Assembly (NCBI GenBank): GCA_036924285.1
Contig: JAYKYS010000004.1
Span: forward strand, 17,082,001 to 17,146,000
DNA: 64,000 bases
Direction of reading: 5' to 3'
Origin: Asterella californica
Lineage: Eukaryota > Streptophyta > Marchantiopsida > Marchantiales > Aytoniaceae
Below, piece after piece: positions 12,722-25,830 of this stretch (position 1 is the stretch's first letter; the number at the start of each line of letters is the position of its first letter). The position numbers and the translations under genes were made by a program. A model generated the notes under the pieces. The model saw only the letters and a program-made list of their open reading frames with translations. It was not told the DNA's origin and searched no databases.

Positions 12722-15700
12722 GTATACCGGAAGTACACTTTGTAAGTATATTCAACAAGGCTACAATGAGATTGTAAAGGTTATGCATTTCATATAGGAG
12801 TAAAATTTAACGTATGGAAGTAAATATAATAGATAATATATATATATATCTATCTATAAAGCAAAAGAAAAAAGAACAATCAAAAATTATATCTCTCGTT
12901 GCGGTTTTATCCAAGTTGACGATTATGCATATTTATTAAATGTGGTAATATCTTTCATGCAAGGATTACAATAAATTTTACATTTTATTGTGTTTATAGT
13001 TTTTGCTATGCTTTATATAGTTGAACATATAAAATCATAGGAAAATCCTTTTATGAACAGAAATATTGTATTTCAACAAAAATGTAATCATTTCATTTGA
13101 ATATTTATTGTTATTTCACACTAATATTTGTCATCGTCGCAACTATTCTCAAAGATTTTAAAATATTGGTATTGTGCAAGTAAGTACTAAGTATAGTAAT
13201 TGCAATATTAGTTTGTCTATGACATGGTGGGTGACAAAAGAATAACTATGCGAATGCATGGCAGAAAAGAAAATGTATACCTTACTTTTTGATTGCTTTC
13301 ACTCATCTTCTATGATTACCAAATTGCCTAAATTACTAACTATGTTATATTCAACCGTGAACACTACCGACAACTGTAATATCTCATACTTGCAAGTTTC
13401 TTTATGGGTTATAAAATGATGTTTGTGATAGACGTCCCAACCAACATAGAGCAAGTTTTTTCATCAAATTGCATTCTTGCATTCAAAAATAAAAAACAAA
13501 AACCACACGAGACAATCGATCAAAATCTCATACTGACCCCTCTAATTCTGTTACAACAACTAGCTTTTGACTAGCTACGACCTATCAAGCATCTAACCCT
13601 TACAACTATTAACGCATTTCCTCCACTCTAACCAAAATAGCATAAAAAAGACTACAACTGGTTTGATATACAACCACTCAGACCTTTGATATGATACAAC
13701 CACCACCACCACCACGTATGCATAGAACTCAAGCAATCATTCAAATGTTTACATTAACTTTTAGAGTCTAGCCGCACCTGAGTTTCAAATCTGCATTTTC
13801 AGAGACTGGTAATAAAGATGTGACCAACACTAGGAGACGGTTTCAGTTTTGGAAGGTTTTGATAGTGTACTATACATAATCTATCATTTCATGATACATG
13901 TCCCTGGAGAGCATGATTTCACAAAGAATCCAACACTTTTGCTTTCGAACACGAGAAACGTCTATCAACATAGATAAAAGACGTATGCTTTTTTATTTCT
14001 CACAGGCATAAACTGTAGATCTATAAGTGCGAGCATCTCACAGTTCCGAGTAAAAAAATTGACAAAAAGGATTGTACTTTCATCGGGTTGGAGATGATAG
14101 TTTTTAGCATTAATCTATGATACTTGAAATTGACTATGGAAACAATCACTCAAATAATCATGCCCTCAGTTTGTAACTATTGACTCTTGACCTTTATTTC
14201 TTCTTCTCTATAATCTTGAGTAATGTTGTGCACTCGACATCCAAGGCATGTACATGTGGCATGCAAAAGTGTCGATCAAATGATCCGAATATTCAATACT
14301 CTCGATATTTAGAGTTTGAGGTGTCGTTATCGAGAATTTAAAGTGTCCTTTTTTGAGAGTGGTAATTATCATATTAAGATTAAAAAAATGTCCTTGAGAA
14401 GCAAAATCACCACCAACTTAAGTTATTAATTAGGAGAAAATATATCACTTATCGAGCATCGATAATTGATATCGCTGTTGAATCTTAATTGAAAAAATAA
14501 TATGTCGTATTCCATAATCTTAATCATGAAAAGAAGTGATGTATCATTCTTTTATATTTCTCTGTACGTCCTGAATCATTTCAATAGTATTCTTATATAT
14601 TTCTCTAAATTGAGATAATCTTAACATTCCAATTTAATCCCAAATAAAACTCTCGATCATCCAGAAACAATATGGACATCATAATCCAAGCAACTTAACT
14701 ATGATGCGTATAGATTATCATAAATTCCTAAATAAATTTTTCTTACTTACGACAAGTTCATTTGATAGAGAGTTTCTTTCTCTCGTGAATAAATATCACG
14801 ACGTGTGACATCTCAACTCGCACTCCCAGAACTTGAGTGAAATATATAAATTCTTCATCCCAACACTTAGTCTCATCTTTCAGACTACATATAAATTTAT
14901 GGATTTTAAGGTGTCTAACTATTCACATTCCAACTCATAGTTCCAGTTGCACACCTATCAAAAAATGAAGATTAGTGTTGGTGTAAATGACACTTTTCCA
15001 AGTTCTTTCTATGATAGATTTATTATGTATGAACTTGACATCCATCTCGATTATCGATAATCATTTTGATACATATGTATCAACTTTCAACTAATTTGTT
15101 ATTCTAAAATTGAAGCACAACAACATAAGTTATCCACATAAATTCTAACGAGCTTTCAAAAATAATTGCTATGTACATCCGACAAAATAACAAATATGAT
15201 CATCAATAGTTCATAATAGTCTCAGCGGCATAGAATAAACATCATAATGGTCCTTAAGGATTCTGATTTTAGGTGATAGTGGCCAAAAGTTTTGATTGTC
15301 AAAGTGGAGAAATTCAAGGAAACATGGATAAATGATAAACATAAATATTTTAAAGATGTACTTTGGATGTCAAGAGTGAGATATCAAGAATAGAGAATAT
15401 TCTCAAGTTCATCGAGAGTTCTACATGTCGCATGCTACATACCACATGCATAGTGCTTGTTCTATTTGAATACCACAATATATTGTCTCATACAAAGAAA
15501 ATAGATCCATGACTAAGTTTGGAAGTGTAAGTTCCGATGTTAGTAACTACACTCAAATTAAGTTCTTCGTATCATCTCAAAGTGATGGATTGAGAAAATT
15601 ATTTAGTAAATAAAAAAAGAGTTGAAGAAAGTCTTTAGATAGTAGAAAAAGGATTGAGGAAATATGCGATGTGAGATCATTTGCATCTCATGGAGTTTCA

Positions 15701-16469
15701 CAACAACAACACTGAGTATATTTCTACTATTTAAGATCTTTTGAACCTTTTGGATACGAAAGATCTCACAAAATTTAGCATTAGTTCTTACTTTTGTAAG
15801 ATATATGGAAGTACTGGGGTGATAGAGACGACTTTCCGAACATGAATGTCTTTATATTAGAGCAGAGTATCATATTACATATTATAACATGAACAAAAAT
15901 GTCTGCAAAATGTGCATAAAATGCATTTTGTTGCGAGATGATGTGTATAGTTACGAATGAAGAACTTTCAAATATTATGTGTATAGATTTGACTAAAATG
16001 TGTCTTTTCTGTTGGATTATACCTTCTTTTGTAGAACAAATTATGTATGGTTACCTACAAGCTAGAAACTTGCTAGAAGCACTATCATCTTATTTTGCAA
16101 TGAATAGTTAATTTTTGTGAAGAGTTAGAATAGTTGTCATGTCGTGAACTAAAGTGAGCATTATTTGTGAAGACACTGCTTAGATTGACTCTCGAATGTT
16201 TCACTAATCTGAATAGTTAAAACCATTAGAGAATAAATAAATATATTTTTAAATCAAACATTTTAGAAAATAGAATTGACAAGGAAATGCTTTTTTCTTA
16301 TATCATTTAAAATTGCAAATAAACAAAAGTATTTAATCTTTTAGGATATATTTGTAAAATATATTTCAATATATTCGAAATTCTTGCAAAACTAGATAGT
16401 TATATATTCATTATCAACAAATAAAATATGATATCTTTTATTATACTGACTTATATATGGTTTGGACTT

Positions 16470-16650
16470 ATATGGCTATGGGAGGCTCAAGGCTTGATGA
16501 CTTTCAATTTGTGAAAATCATGATGCATATAACAGGAGTTACTATAGAATTTAGCACTTTACACGTTCAAGAACAAAGAGTCTTGATGCACGATATGTAG
16601 ACATATGTTTGAGAGACAACTTAGTTGTTTCAATATTACCGAACGTCTTT
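16470..16650 (+). pseudogene. Possible Ty1/copia RNase H remnant
   Basis: One plus-strand frame reads RTKSLDARYVDI followed by RD. This resembles the copia RNase H end, where an RTKHID motif precedes RYH and IRD. About 20 residues upstream a frame with stops reads like the CDNQ...LA block. Downstream, near 16890, is AGAGTGTGGAAATGATATCAG, similar to the polypurine tract and LTR start seen after copia polyproteins. Several frame changes and stops are present. The call rests on short matches only. Confidence 0.32.
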
Positions 16651-18861
16651 TTTACATAGGATAAAGTGAGTTTGTGTTCTATGTTATTGTTCGTGCTAGA
16701 CGCCAAATACAATGTCTTGCGATAGTCTTTTGGATCATGTTTTCACTACTATATTTTATTAGACTTAGTATTCAAAGTCTTATTTCTCACTCAGCTAATT
16801 CAGTAGAGATTAATACTAATACATTGAAGTTAGATTTCCCTCAAAACTTCAATATCATGTTATTACAAAGAATGTGTTAAGCCTTTTACAATTGAGAGAG
16901 TGTGGAAATGATATCAGATAAAAAATATTTTTAACTGATATCAGGAACTTGTTTATTCCTTTAAGCAAGATCGCCAAGCATTGATAACACACTCAACTAA
17001 GATGCATCTAGCAAATCTCATTAGATGTTAAATAACAATATCTTGTTATTTGCACATATAACCAATTGCATCATGACAATTTATTGTTATCCAATTGCAT
17101 ATTAATGATGTCTTTCTAGATCTATAAACATATCACTCTATCAACCATGTGGAAGTCATTCATATAACTTTTAGTCCATATGAATTTATCTGTTTGTAAT
17201 GCTATTCTCATTGTGAGTTGTTACTATTTATATATTTGTCTTGGTTGTTAAGTCATAACCTCTGGTTACTACATTTTCTCCCTTTTGAGTTCAACTTTTG
17301 TCTTTGTCAATTGATTAGATGTTGTTGTAGACGACATCCATCAAGTAGAGGGTTTGGAATTTGATGTGATTCCAATTGTACTTCTTTCTTGCTTGTATGG
17401 TGGTTTGTGATCAAGATTTGGATATCCCACTGCTTGTCTATACTCGACATACAATTCCGTGGATTGTAACCTTATCTCTTGTAAATATTCACCTTATAGG
17501 TCAAACTTGTCAAAGGTTTCAAAGTGCTTCATTCAACATTATTTTTAATTGCATTAAAGGGTTTATGTATACAATATTTTACATTGTATTGGTTAACTTC
17601 TTACAAATATTATTGTTCTGTTGTTGAGCTTTGCAACGTGCTAGTATCTGGAGTACCATTCTTGTAATACAAGAAGAATCTGAATTAGTAGCTCCTTTGT
17701 GTTCTTTGCTTGTTAGTTTTATTTGTCTTAGAGATGTTCTAGAAGTTTGACCAATTGATCTTTTGATCTTAGAACATTTTGACTTGTACATTGTGTCTCT
17801 AGAAGGACAATCCATCATCTACTTGTTGTTGCTCGATTACAAGTGATGGTAATGTAATACTATTTCAATCACCATTTTATAATTATAACTATTCTATTTT
17901 TACACAAATAACATGATATGCAAGTATCAACCGCCAAAAAAAGAACTATTAGATAAGTTTAAAGAAGTTTACACTTGGTTGGATATCTTCTTATTTTGAT
18001 ATCCGATTTGTCTGATTGTCATCTGTCACTTTCTTGCATATTTTGTACAAGAAAATGTCGTTCATTAGTGATAACTTTGTGCATGACATTACATATTGGT
18101 CCTCAATATATTAGTATCCACAAGTAATCTACTCGATTCTCATGGCAAATATTTGCTCCAAATTACTAAATTTGATCATCTTTGCTCAATTTGTATTGAT
18201 ATACGATGATAACAAATGGTTCATATGCAACTCGAACATATTATGCTCTCTCTTTGTATTTTCCACATTTGGTTCTCTTGTGTGAACAAAGAATTTTGCA
18301 CTTGAAGATGAGGTTAACTTTGGATTTGTTTTTCTTATCCATAAAATCACTATTAGTTTACAAGATGACATCATTTGAGAGAGGAGGCGAAATACAATCC
18401 ACCATGTTCTTCGAGTTATATAGCACCAAGATTTCATAGTAGAGATCAAAGTCATAATTGCTGAAATTAATAACATGAACTATTCTGTTTTGTATTAAAA
18501 TTCTCTATTTTGGATAAAATAATATCAATTTATTGCATTGAGTTTTTGTTGTGTAAGGGAGGTAGTACATTTGATTCTAACTCCACTATGCGTGCATGAT
18601 GATCAGTCGGGTTGCAACGTGGTTCACGTGTTTTTTTTTAGAGATTTTGATTTCCTCGCTACAAGCATTTTTTATTTACATTTGATGGAAGAACTTGTTT
18701 GGTGAGCTAACAACCTCTTTTTTGTTACAAGTTTGCATCTAGCTACCAGATTCGGAAAGACAATCAACAAGATACGAGAACTCGGAATAAAAACATTTAA
18801 CAATGTGAAATATTTATTCTTATAATGTTCACTTGTGATATGTGTATAGAATATCATTTAT

Positions 18862-19430
18862 TCGCATTGTTCTCGAATGTCTTCTTCTTTAGTACTTATC
18901 AATGGTGCATCTTCATAATCAAACTTTGAGAAGTCAGACCATAAATCCTTGTCAATCTCTCGGTCTGATAAGATAGTCGTGGTGACGTCCACGATTAGAT
19001 CTCTACCTCTCCTCTTGTCATCAAGAGTTGTGAATAGTGCATTTTTCTCACACTGTTGTCGTCTGTCTTCTTTCTTAGAACTTATCATTGGTGCATCCTC
19101 AACATCAGACTTTGAGGAGTAGACCATGAGTCCTCCTCAACCTCCCGGTCTGATAAGACAACCATAGTTACAACCGCAACTATAGCTCTATTTCTCCTCT
19201 CGTCATCAAGAATGTTGAATAGTGAATTTTTCTCACATTGTCTTCCTCTGTCTTCTTCTTTAATACTTGTCATTGGTGCAGCGTCATCATTAAGCTTTGA
19301 GGAGTCAGATCACAAGCCCTCCTCATCCTCTCGGTCTGATAACACAGACGTAGTGACGTCCGTGACTACAACTCTATCTCTTCTCTCGTCAACAAGAGTA
19401 TCTTATCGTATCTTAAAACCTGTAAAAGAT
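18862..19430 (-). repeat. Three-copy 187-189 bp tandem repeat encoding a repeated 62-63 residue peptide
   Basis: Units begin near 18862, 19050 and 19236, with a period close to 189 bp, a multiple of three. On the minus strand each unit keeps one frame. Each encodes an acidic block (LSDRE, then W), APM/LIS, then KEEDRR.QCEKN and LDDE/KRR. The third and second units are linked in frame apart from a missing base near 19124, where GAGTCAGA has become GAGTAGA. Copies differ at many bases but keep the peptide pattern. I do not recognise the family. It may be part of a decayed gene or of an element-borne protein. Confidence 0.6.
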
Positions 19431-22400
19431 AAGTTATTACCAAATTACAACATAATCATGATTATAATATAGCATACATCGAAGATTGGTAATGACTTTA
19501 TTGTATCGTTGTATCATTGATTATGATTTTTTGTGTCATTTTGAATGAAATTAATATGTTGTGTTTATGCAATTATGTTAATAGTGATTTGTATTGATGA
19601 TGAAATCATGTTGAAATTGATAATAAATCGATAATAAAAATATAAAAAATTTAATGCTATAGCATTAAAACCTTGTTAAGATGACCGTCTAATGTCAGAA
19701 ATTCTGCTGAATGGTATCATCAATTCACAATTCAAGGTAAAAAAAAGAAACAAATGTTTTTGCAAACTTACAGATTCTACATTGAATTTCAATTTCCCAC
19801 CAATGCTTAATTTGTGAATTTCTAGTGTGTCTTTTTCACTTTTTTTCAACTATAATGATTTGTTCTTCACATTAACAACCAAATGACTATGGTCCTCCAT
19901 TCTTGCTTTGTTTGTTCGTCCATAGTCTTCCACAACCCATCCACTGTCAACTCTCCTTACGAAAATGAGCAATTGTACATTGAGACGCAATCAAAGATTT
20001 TGACCACATCTTTAAACTTTGTCTCTGAAAAGTGATTCTAATAGAAGATGTTCGTTCCTGTAGAATATCTTTATTTTATTGAGGATGTTTGTTTTTTTAT
20101 GATGAGAAAATTAGACCATCGAGTTATCAGTCTCATATGACACTCATACACCATCCGCACTTTAGTCTTAAGGTCTTTCATCTCCACTTTCTTGTTCAAC
20201 ACATATGTTTTTTCATCAACTGATAGTCAAACTTTCTTCTTAAGAGTAGCCATTGTAGTATTCGTATCAACATATCGTGAGAAGACGAAGTGTCAAAGGA
20301 TAAATTTTGACTCAAAGTACTTCCTTTCATAATATCGTCCATCATTGTGAGCATTGACTAGATCAGAATGACCCAATCTTTGTCATCACAATTTTGCAAC
20401 TTATTCACCAACCTTCTACATCAATGATATCAATTCTATTAAGTTCTTTTGTTCTCGAAGAGTAGAAACTAATCCTTGACTCAAGCTACTAGTCATGACG
20501 AGAGCAAGTGAAGGCGATTCTTGCTAAACGTGATCAATTGTGATTGTTGCATCATATGGATCAAAACTTTGACATCAGTTTGAAAACATATAAAACTAAA
20601 TTCCATTAATGATAAGACAATATTTACAACATACATTCTGGAAATTATGTTTGAAACCATATCAATTTTGACATCATTCAGATAACATTTAAAACATGTT
20701 GTCATACAATGTGCAACCATTTTGTTGAATTTTAGACACTTTTAGTTTCTAAATTATTATGATAGTATTTTCTTTATCTATAATAAAATTCATTATTAAA
20801 TTATTTTGACCTTATTGTCATATCCTCTCTTCCAAATCCGTCAAGTTCACAAACATGGAGTAGATGACAATGAAGGCTTGAGGTTCTAGAGTCTTCAAGC
20901 ATTGATACATCTAAATAAGACAAGTTAGACAAATTATTGCATGATCTCTCTTCCTCATAATGTTTCTCAAATTCACCAATACCATCTTCCTTTCTTAAAT
21001 GTCAATCATTCTCATATGGAACCTTGTAGGTTCTCTCATGCACTTACATATGAACTCCGAGGAGGCAACTTGTATATTAACTTAAAAACACGATAGAACA
21101 AATGAATCATACTGAAAATCAGTTCTTTGATAATATTTCAAAATAAGTGATTCATTATTTAATTTTTTGATTGATAATTTATAAATCTATCTATTCATTA
21201 TTTTCATATTAAACATGACCAAATCTATACGTAATTATATGATTATTTATCTATATATGTATGCCATTCGAGTATTTACTACTCAATGTGACATAACGGT
21301 TGTTTCATCAACAACATGACGAGTGTATATAATATCATGTTTATACGGATGTACTACCTCTGTACGACAAACACAACATTGTAGTATTCTTGGTATGTAT
21401 CTTCTCCAAGTATCTTCTTTATGACACAATACATCATTTTATGGTTCTCAATCAAATATCAAAAGTCTCAACCATTCATGAAGTTGATATTGCAGATCCC
21501 ACTAAAGAGTTATCCGTAAGGTATTACAATGTCCAATCTAGCTTTGTAGTTGCTTCTTCTCCTCCATAGTTGCATGTTGGTACGGCCTCACATGTGATGA
21601 TAGCATATTGTCAACAAGTTTAACCTAAACGTGTATGATAATCTTCATATATGATTTTACTACACCAATTACTTACTATTATCATAATTTGTGTCGATGT
21701 TTTATGGTTCTATTCGCACTGATTTTTGTCTATATTATGACATCAATCAATGTCAAAAAACATGAACTTTTGGAATTTTACAACACCCCATTGTCAAAGG
21801 TATTTCATTCTTGCAAAATAGAGTACGATTACATATTGAGCTAATACTAACAACAACAATTTTAACATCCATTCCCAACGATAGACTTTTGGAAATTACA
21901 AGTCGGTTATTTTTTGCTTTCTAAAGTCATGTCGGATTAAGATGACAAGTCACATCACAACAACAAGAAATTCCTTCTCCTATAAATTTTCCAAGGTTCA
22001 TGGCAAATGTAATGATAATGGAAGCAATTGTCCTCAAGAGGTTCACTAGTCAATTTCAATAAACACATGTGCAAGTAAAACTTGCACCTATGTTTATTCG
22101 TAAAGGAAAATATTAAAAACTTGTTTTTATAAAAATAAGACATTTTGTATTTTCTGAAGTTTTAAAGTAGAAAAAAATTCTGAAAAATTCCAAAGTTATA
22201 TTTATTTTTATAAATACTTCTTCTTTTCTACTTAAATGGAAAGATAAAATAAGATATTTGATTTATAGCTTGACTCGCAAGTGATGTCGACAAATAAATC
22301 TAAGTGAACCTTCGAGCAATTGTCACAGGAAGGAATATCATAAAACAAATGTTGAGATCATAAATATATAATGATTTATCCTTCAAACTTTCCTCTTACA

Positions 22401-22682
22401 ATCTCATTATCGTACTGGTAACTTAAATCATGCAGCTAAAATTCATGGAGACCTAACTGGACGTTAATTTTTACATGTTTTCCTGGGTGCATGAAATCAT
22501 CTTCAATACTCTCAGAAGTAATATATCTAAATGCAATATATTTAATCGATAATTTTCAATTATTTATGATAAAGATTCAATTCATAATTTTTTTTACTAA
22601 ATTAGTATAAAATTTTTTCTCATATGTAAACTTTTAAGTATTCACGCAATCATGTTATAAACTTGGATGAAAGCGTCTTTGT

Positions 22683-23178
22683 TGTACGCATACACATCGC
22701 TACACAACATACATCGCTGTCAGAGATACAACACACATAACACATGAACGATCTCATACACATACACAAGTGTATCATAATAGATAAATGATATGTACTC
22801 ACTCCATCATGCCAACGAGCACTAAACAATCACTAAAGTCGAGCCAAATCCACTCTGTGCTTGTAGAGAATCCAGATTGCACTCACCAAGACTATCCACC
22901 ATAGCCAGGAGCTTGAAGGCTCAACTCGAAGAACTAAGACCTCCAAGCCCTACCTACGAAGTATACTCCTAGTGGACTATCCCACCAACTCCACCTTAAC
23001 GACACTAATAGCCCTATCGAGATTCACCACTCCGCACTCGATCAACCTAACTGAGATGCCAAACTGACATGACAACTGTCGTACGCATACACATCACTAG
23101 ACAACATACATCACTGTCAGAAGTACACACATACACATAATACATGGACGATCTCATACACAACACAAGTGTACCACA
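22683..23178. repeat. Direct repeat pair flanking the putative 3' LTR core
   Basis: Segments 22683-22779 and 23080-23178 are close copies. Both start with GTACGCATACACATC and run through ACAACATACATC, CTGTCAGA and GATCTCATACACA to CAAGTGTA. They enclose the LTR-like block 22783-23073. The arrangement could reflect a tandem LTR piece, an insertion into a repeat, or slippage. Confidence 0.7.
22783..23073 (-). repeat. Putative 3' LTR segment of the gypsy element
   Basis: Shares a co-linear series of words with 30742-30940: GATAAA, ATCATGCCAAC, AATCACTAAA, CACCATAGCCA, GAGATTC/AAGATTC, CACTCCGCA and CAACCTAAC. It lies just past the PHD-finger end of the internal region, as a 3' LTR should for a minus-strand element. 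It is longer than the other copy by an internal stretch of about 60 bases or more. Confidence 0.55.
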
Positions 23179-23252
23179 ATCGCTTTCATAACTGACGATT
23201 AGGCCCATCTAACTCCATATAGTCCCATACTCAACTACGTGATATATATATG

Positions 23253-23345
23253 AAGACAAACTCATCGTCCAGTAGGAACGACATTGAGAGGTGGAGTCAA
23301 ACATGACATGTGCCAACATCTCGAACAACCGTCACACATCATAGA
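23253..23345 (-). pseudogene. PHD-finger remnant at the C-terminus of the gypsy polyprotein
   Basis: One frame reads MMCDGCSRCWHMSCLTPPL, then VVPTGR, a stop and VC. This matches the second half of a PHD zinc finger: CxxC, then WHxxC, the L.PPL segment and the P.G.W.C ending, where TGA replaces the Trp codon. The first zinc-ligand pair is missing or mutated. It sits where many plant Ty3/gypsy elements carry a chromodomain. PHD fingers bind histone tails, so a targeting role is plausible but inferred. Confidence 0.7.
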
Positions 23346-23639
23346 CTTTAAGCCCGCGCGTACAACTGCTACGCTTGGGTCACAGTACCATCGATGTTGG
23401 GAAGATGACATGATCTTTTCAAACAACACCATCACGGACCTCTAACATGAGTACTCCAGAAGATAACACCTCACGTACTCATAAAATAGTGCACCCTGCG
23501 GTTACATCCAATGTTGTCGGTGTAGTTTGCTACAGATAGATATAATCGTCATGATGAAACCTACGAATCAATGACCGATAACCTCCTCCTCGGATAGTTA
23601 CATATCGCAACGTGTCTCTATGTTGAGCAATCGCTAGGT

Positions 23640-24129
23640 TCTCAAAAGCCATAGACATAACTCTCCGAAATTCTTTGTTCGTCAAGAACATGCTCTCATC
23701 CACATATTCGGGTCATCAAGGTTCAGCACCTCAGTAGAATCACGATGAAGGATCGAAGACAGATATAGATCTCGGTCATATAATATAAAGTACGGTGAGA
23801 AGGAAGCCAAAGATGCTTGTCAGTTAAAATTGTAACCCATAACCAACCATGATAACTGCACATCTCAATCTCCCAAGTGGCCTTTCTGCAAGCCATACTT
23901 GCGCAATCCTCTCTTCACCGTCTGAACTACACTCTTTGTCAAACCATCCGCCTCAAGATGATAAGGGGTGTAATTGTGGAGTAGGAGCATTAAACAATGC
24001 TCGTACTCGATCACAAATCACACATCATGCGACAAACTGTTGCACATCGATGTGCATACCACGCCACCAATATTGTCCTTGGAGTAAACTATGTGTACGC
24101 TTCACTCCAAAATGTCTCAACTCTTCATG
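23640..24129 (-). pseudogene. Gypsy integrase remnant: zinc domain plus C-terminal part, core missing
   Basis: Positions 24013-24129 encode the H2C2 zinc domain: HEELRHFGVKRTHSLL, QYWWRGMHIDVQQFV, a TGA stop at 24025-24027, then CVICDR. The frame continues with NAPTPQLHPL. Near 23960-23975 it passes directly into YHLEADG and VVQTVKRGLRKYGLQKGHLG, which in intact integrases follow the catalytic core. The D,D-35-E core (roughly 110-120 residues) is therefore absent. Downstream text (ASLASFSPYFILY) fits the region after the core. Stops are frequent. Confidence 0.75.
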
Positions 24130-24526
24130 GACATGTCATACTAACTGTGACCTTTGGGATGGATGTGACACTATCCGTACTCTCTCATCATCCTAGACTC
24201 GAAATACATGTCGTCTTTCTCGTTGAAATCTTTTCGCTCGTTGAAGAACACGATCTTGCTCCTTGACACTTACTGTGCTTATCACCACGCCAGTACGTAG
24301 ATATTCCATTAAGGTCACATCGTTATGAATATCTCGTTGGTCTGGAACACCATCTCCACTATCAGGATCTTGAGACTCATCATCTACTCTCTAACCATAG
24401 AAAGATACGACTTGACTCTTCATACTAGAGTTCATGATTAACACACAAAGAAAGGAAGATGCATGCCATCATGACACTATCTTCTCATCAACTTGGTCAT
24501 GCTATCGAGCCCTAGTATGATCCTGC

Positions 24527-24893
24527 TGACTTGTGATGGGTTGCGACTCAACTCATTGATATCTAGGTTTGCAACTCTAGGTCTATGCACTACTTGGAAG
24601 TCGTACTACTGTAAGATCAGAGCTCATCGTGCAAGCTTCATTGTAAGCTTGTCAGACTCCATCAACCACTTGAGCGGTTGGTGATCAACGATGAGTATAA
24701 AGGGGTTCTCAAACAGATAACGTCAAAAATGTGCAACAACCCACATTGCAGCTAAACACTCTTCGTATGAATTGTATCTCGCCTCCGTCGAATTGTTGGA
24801 GCGATTGACATACGTCACTACAAACTCCTTTTTCTCATCATCATGCTGAGTCAACATTGCTCCAAGTCCCAACATATTTCAATCAATGTGCAG
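24527..24893 (-). pseudogene. Gypsy RNase H remnant
   Basis: One frame reads LHIDWNMLGLGAMLTQHDDE, KKEFVVTYVNRSNN, ARYNSYEECLAAMWVVAHF, a stop, then VDHQPLKWLMESDKLT and KLARWALILQ followed by a stop, YDFQVVHRP and ELSRNP. These are the standard blocks of Ty3/gypsy RNase H, including the acidic D, E and D positions. It directly follows the RT remnant in the same orientation. Confidence 0.85.
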
Positions 24894-25148
24894 TTGGAAA
24901 AGACACCTCCTAACGGATCTCCTAAGATGGGAGGAGACGTCAACGTATCCTTGAACTCTACAAAAACTCGCTCTTGCTCATCTCCCCATTGTCACTCCTG
25001 GTCCACTTTCATAAGCTTGGCTTCGCAATTGCACTAAATTTTTTCACGTATCGACGATAGAAGTTCATCAAACCAACAAATGTCCGAACTTGATTCACAT
25101 ATGTGAGGCATGGAATACGTGCAATAGCCTCAACCTTTGTATGTTAAA

Positions 25149-25830
25149 CATCCAATCCACCTGGATAGATGATGTGGTCCAGATACTCTACCAACTCATG
25201 TAAGAACTTACACTTCCTAGGGTGTAACTTCAACCCATGAGCTCTCAGTCGCTCAAACACATCTCGTAAGTGTCTCTCGTGCTCCCCCACTGTAGCACTA
25301 TAGACTAAGATGTCGTCAATATAACATCAAATAAAATTCAATCTTGCTAGAATCTTGTCATCCTTTGGAACTCAGCAGAGGCGTTCTTCAACCCAAATGA
25401 TAAAAACCGTCACTGATACAAATAATCTTTGTCGTGAGAGTCAATTCTCGAGAATGCTGTCTTGGATTTATCTTCTTCTCTCACTGGCAACTGATGATAC
25501 CTTGCTCGAAGATCCAAAGTACTGAAGACCTTCACATGCCCCACTGCATCAAAAATCTCCTCAGGTGTCGACATAACATACTTATTGGACTTCGTCTATC
25601 GATTGATAGGATGGTAGTCCTCACACATCCGTATATTCGTGTAATTGCTATACATATCCTTCTTTTTTGGTATAATTATGAGAGATGCATACTCCTCATG
25701 CTACACCTCTACCAACCCAACCTCCAACAAGTCTTGAGTCCTTTGGATCAAGGCTCTCTCCATGTCACTGTACTTATAAGGATGTCAAAAGATTAACGTG
25801 TCATTAGTCAAGTTGATCCGTATACCAGGT
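25149..25830 (-). pseudogene. Gypsy reverse transcriptase remnant
   Basis: Blocks in order: PYKYSDMERALIQ, LLEVGLVEV, IPKKKD, MCEDYHPIN, FSTLDLRARYHQLPVREED, KSKTAFSRIDSHDKD, FLSFGLKNASAEFQRM, and the catalytic YIDDILVYS (YIDD at 25312-25323). These are followed by RLRAHGLKLHPRKCKF and the YLDHII block. This is a typical Ty3/gypsy RT. Frameshifts fall between the FQRM and YIDD blocks, and stops interrupt several blocks. The conserved aspartates of YIDD remain. Confidence 0.9.

Larger units (their letters stand above)
11641..22682. other. AT-rich gene-free zone with decayed transposable-element DNA
   Basis: About 11 kb of strongly AT-rich sequence. No open frame longer than about 90 codons looks conserved. 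Stops occur in every frame, as expected for old element copies altered by deamination. The named items inside it (hairpins near 12.65 kb, a copia-like RNase H trace near 16.5 kb and a tandem repeat near 19 kb) are listed separately. The rest shows nothing I can identify. Confidence 0.6.

Noticed and set aside
17250..18480. Possible minus-strand copia gag or integrase remnant
   Set aside because: Only scattered residue similarities, no ordered motif blocks; not strong enough to annotate.
23849..24266. Plus-strand frames of 115 and 89 codons
   Set aside because: Shadows of the minus-strand integrase remnant.
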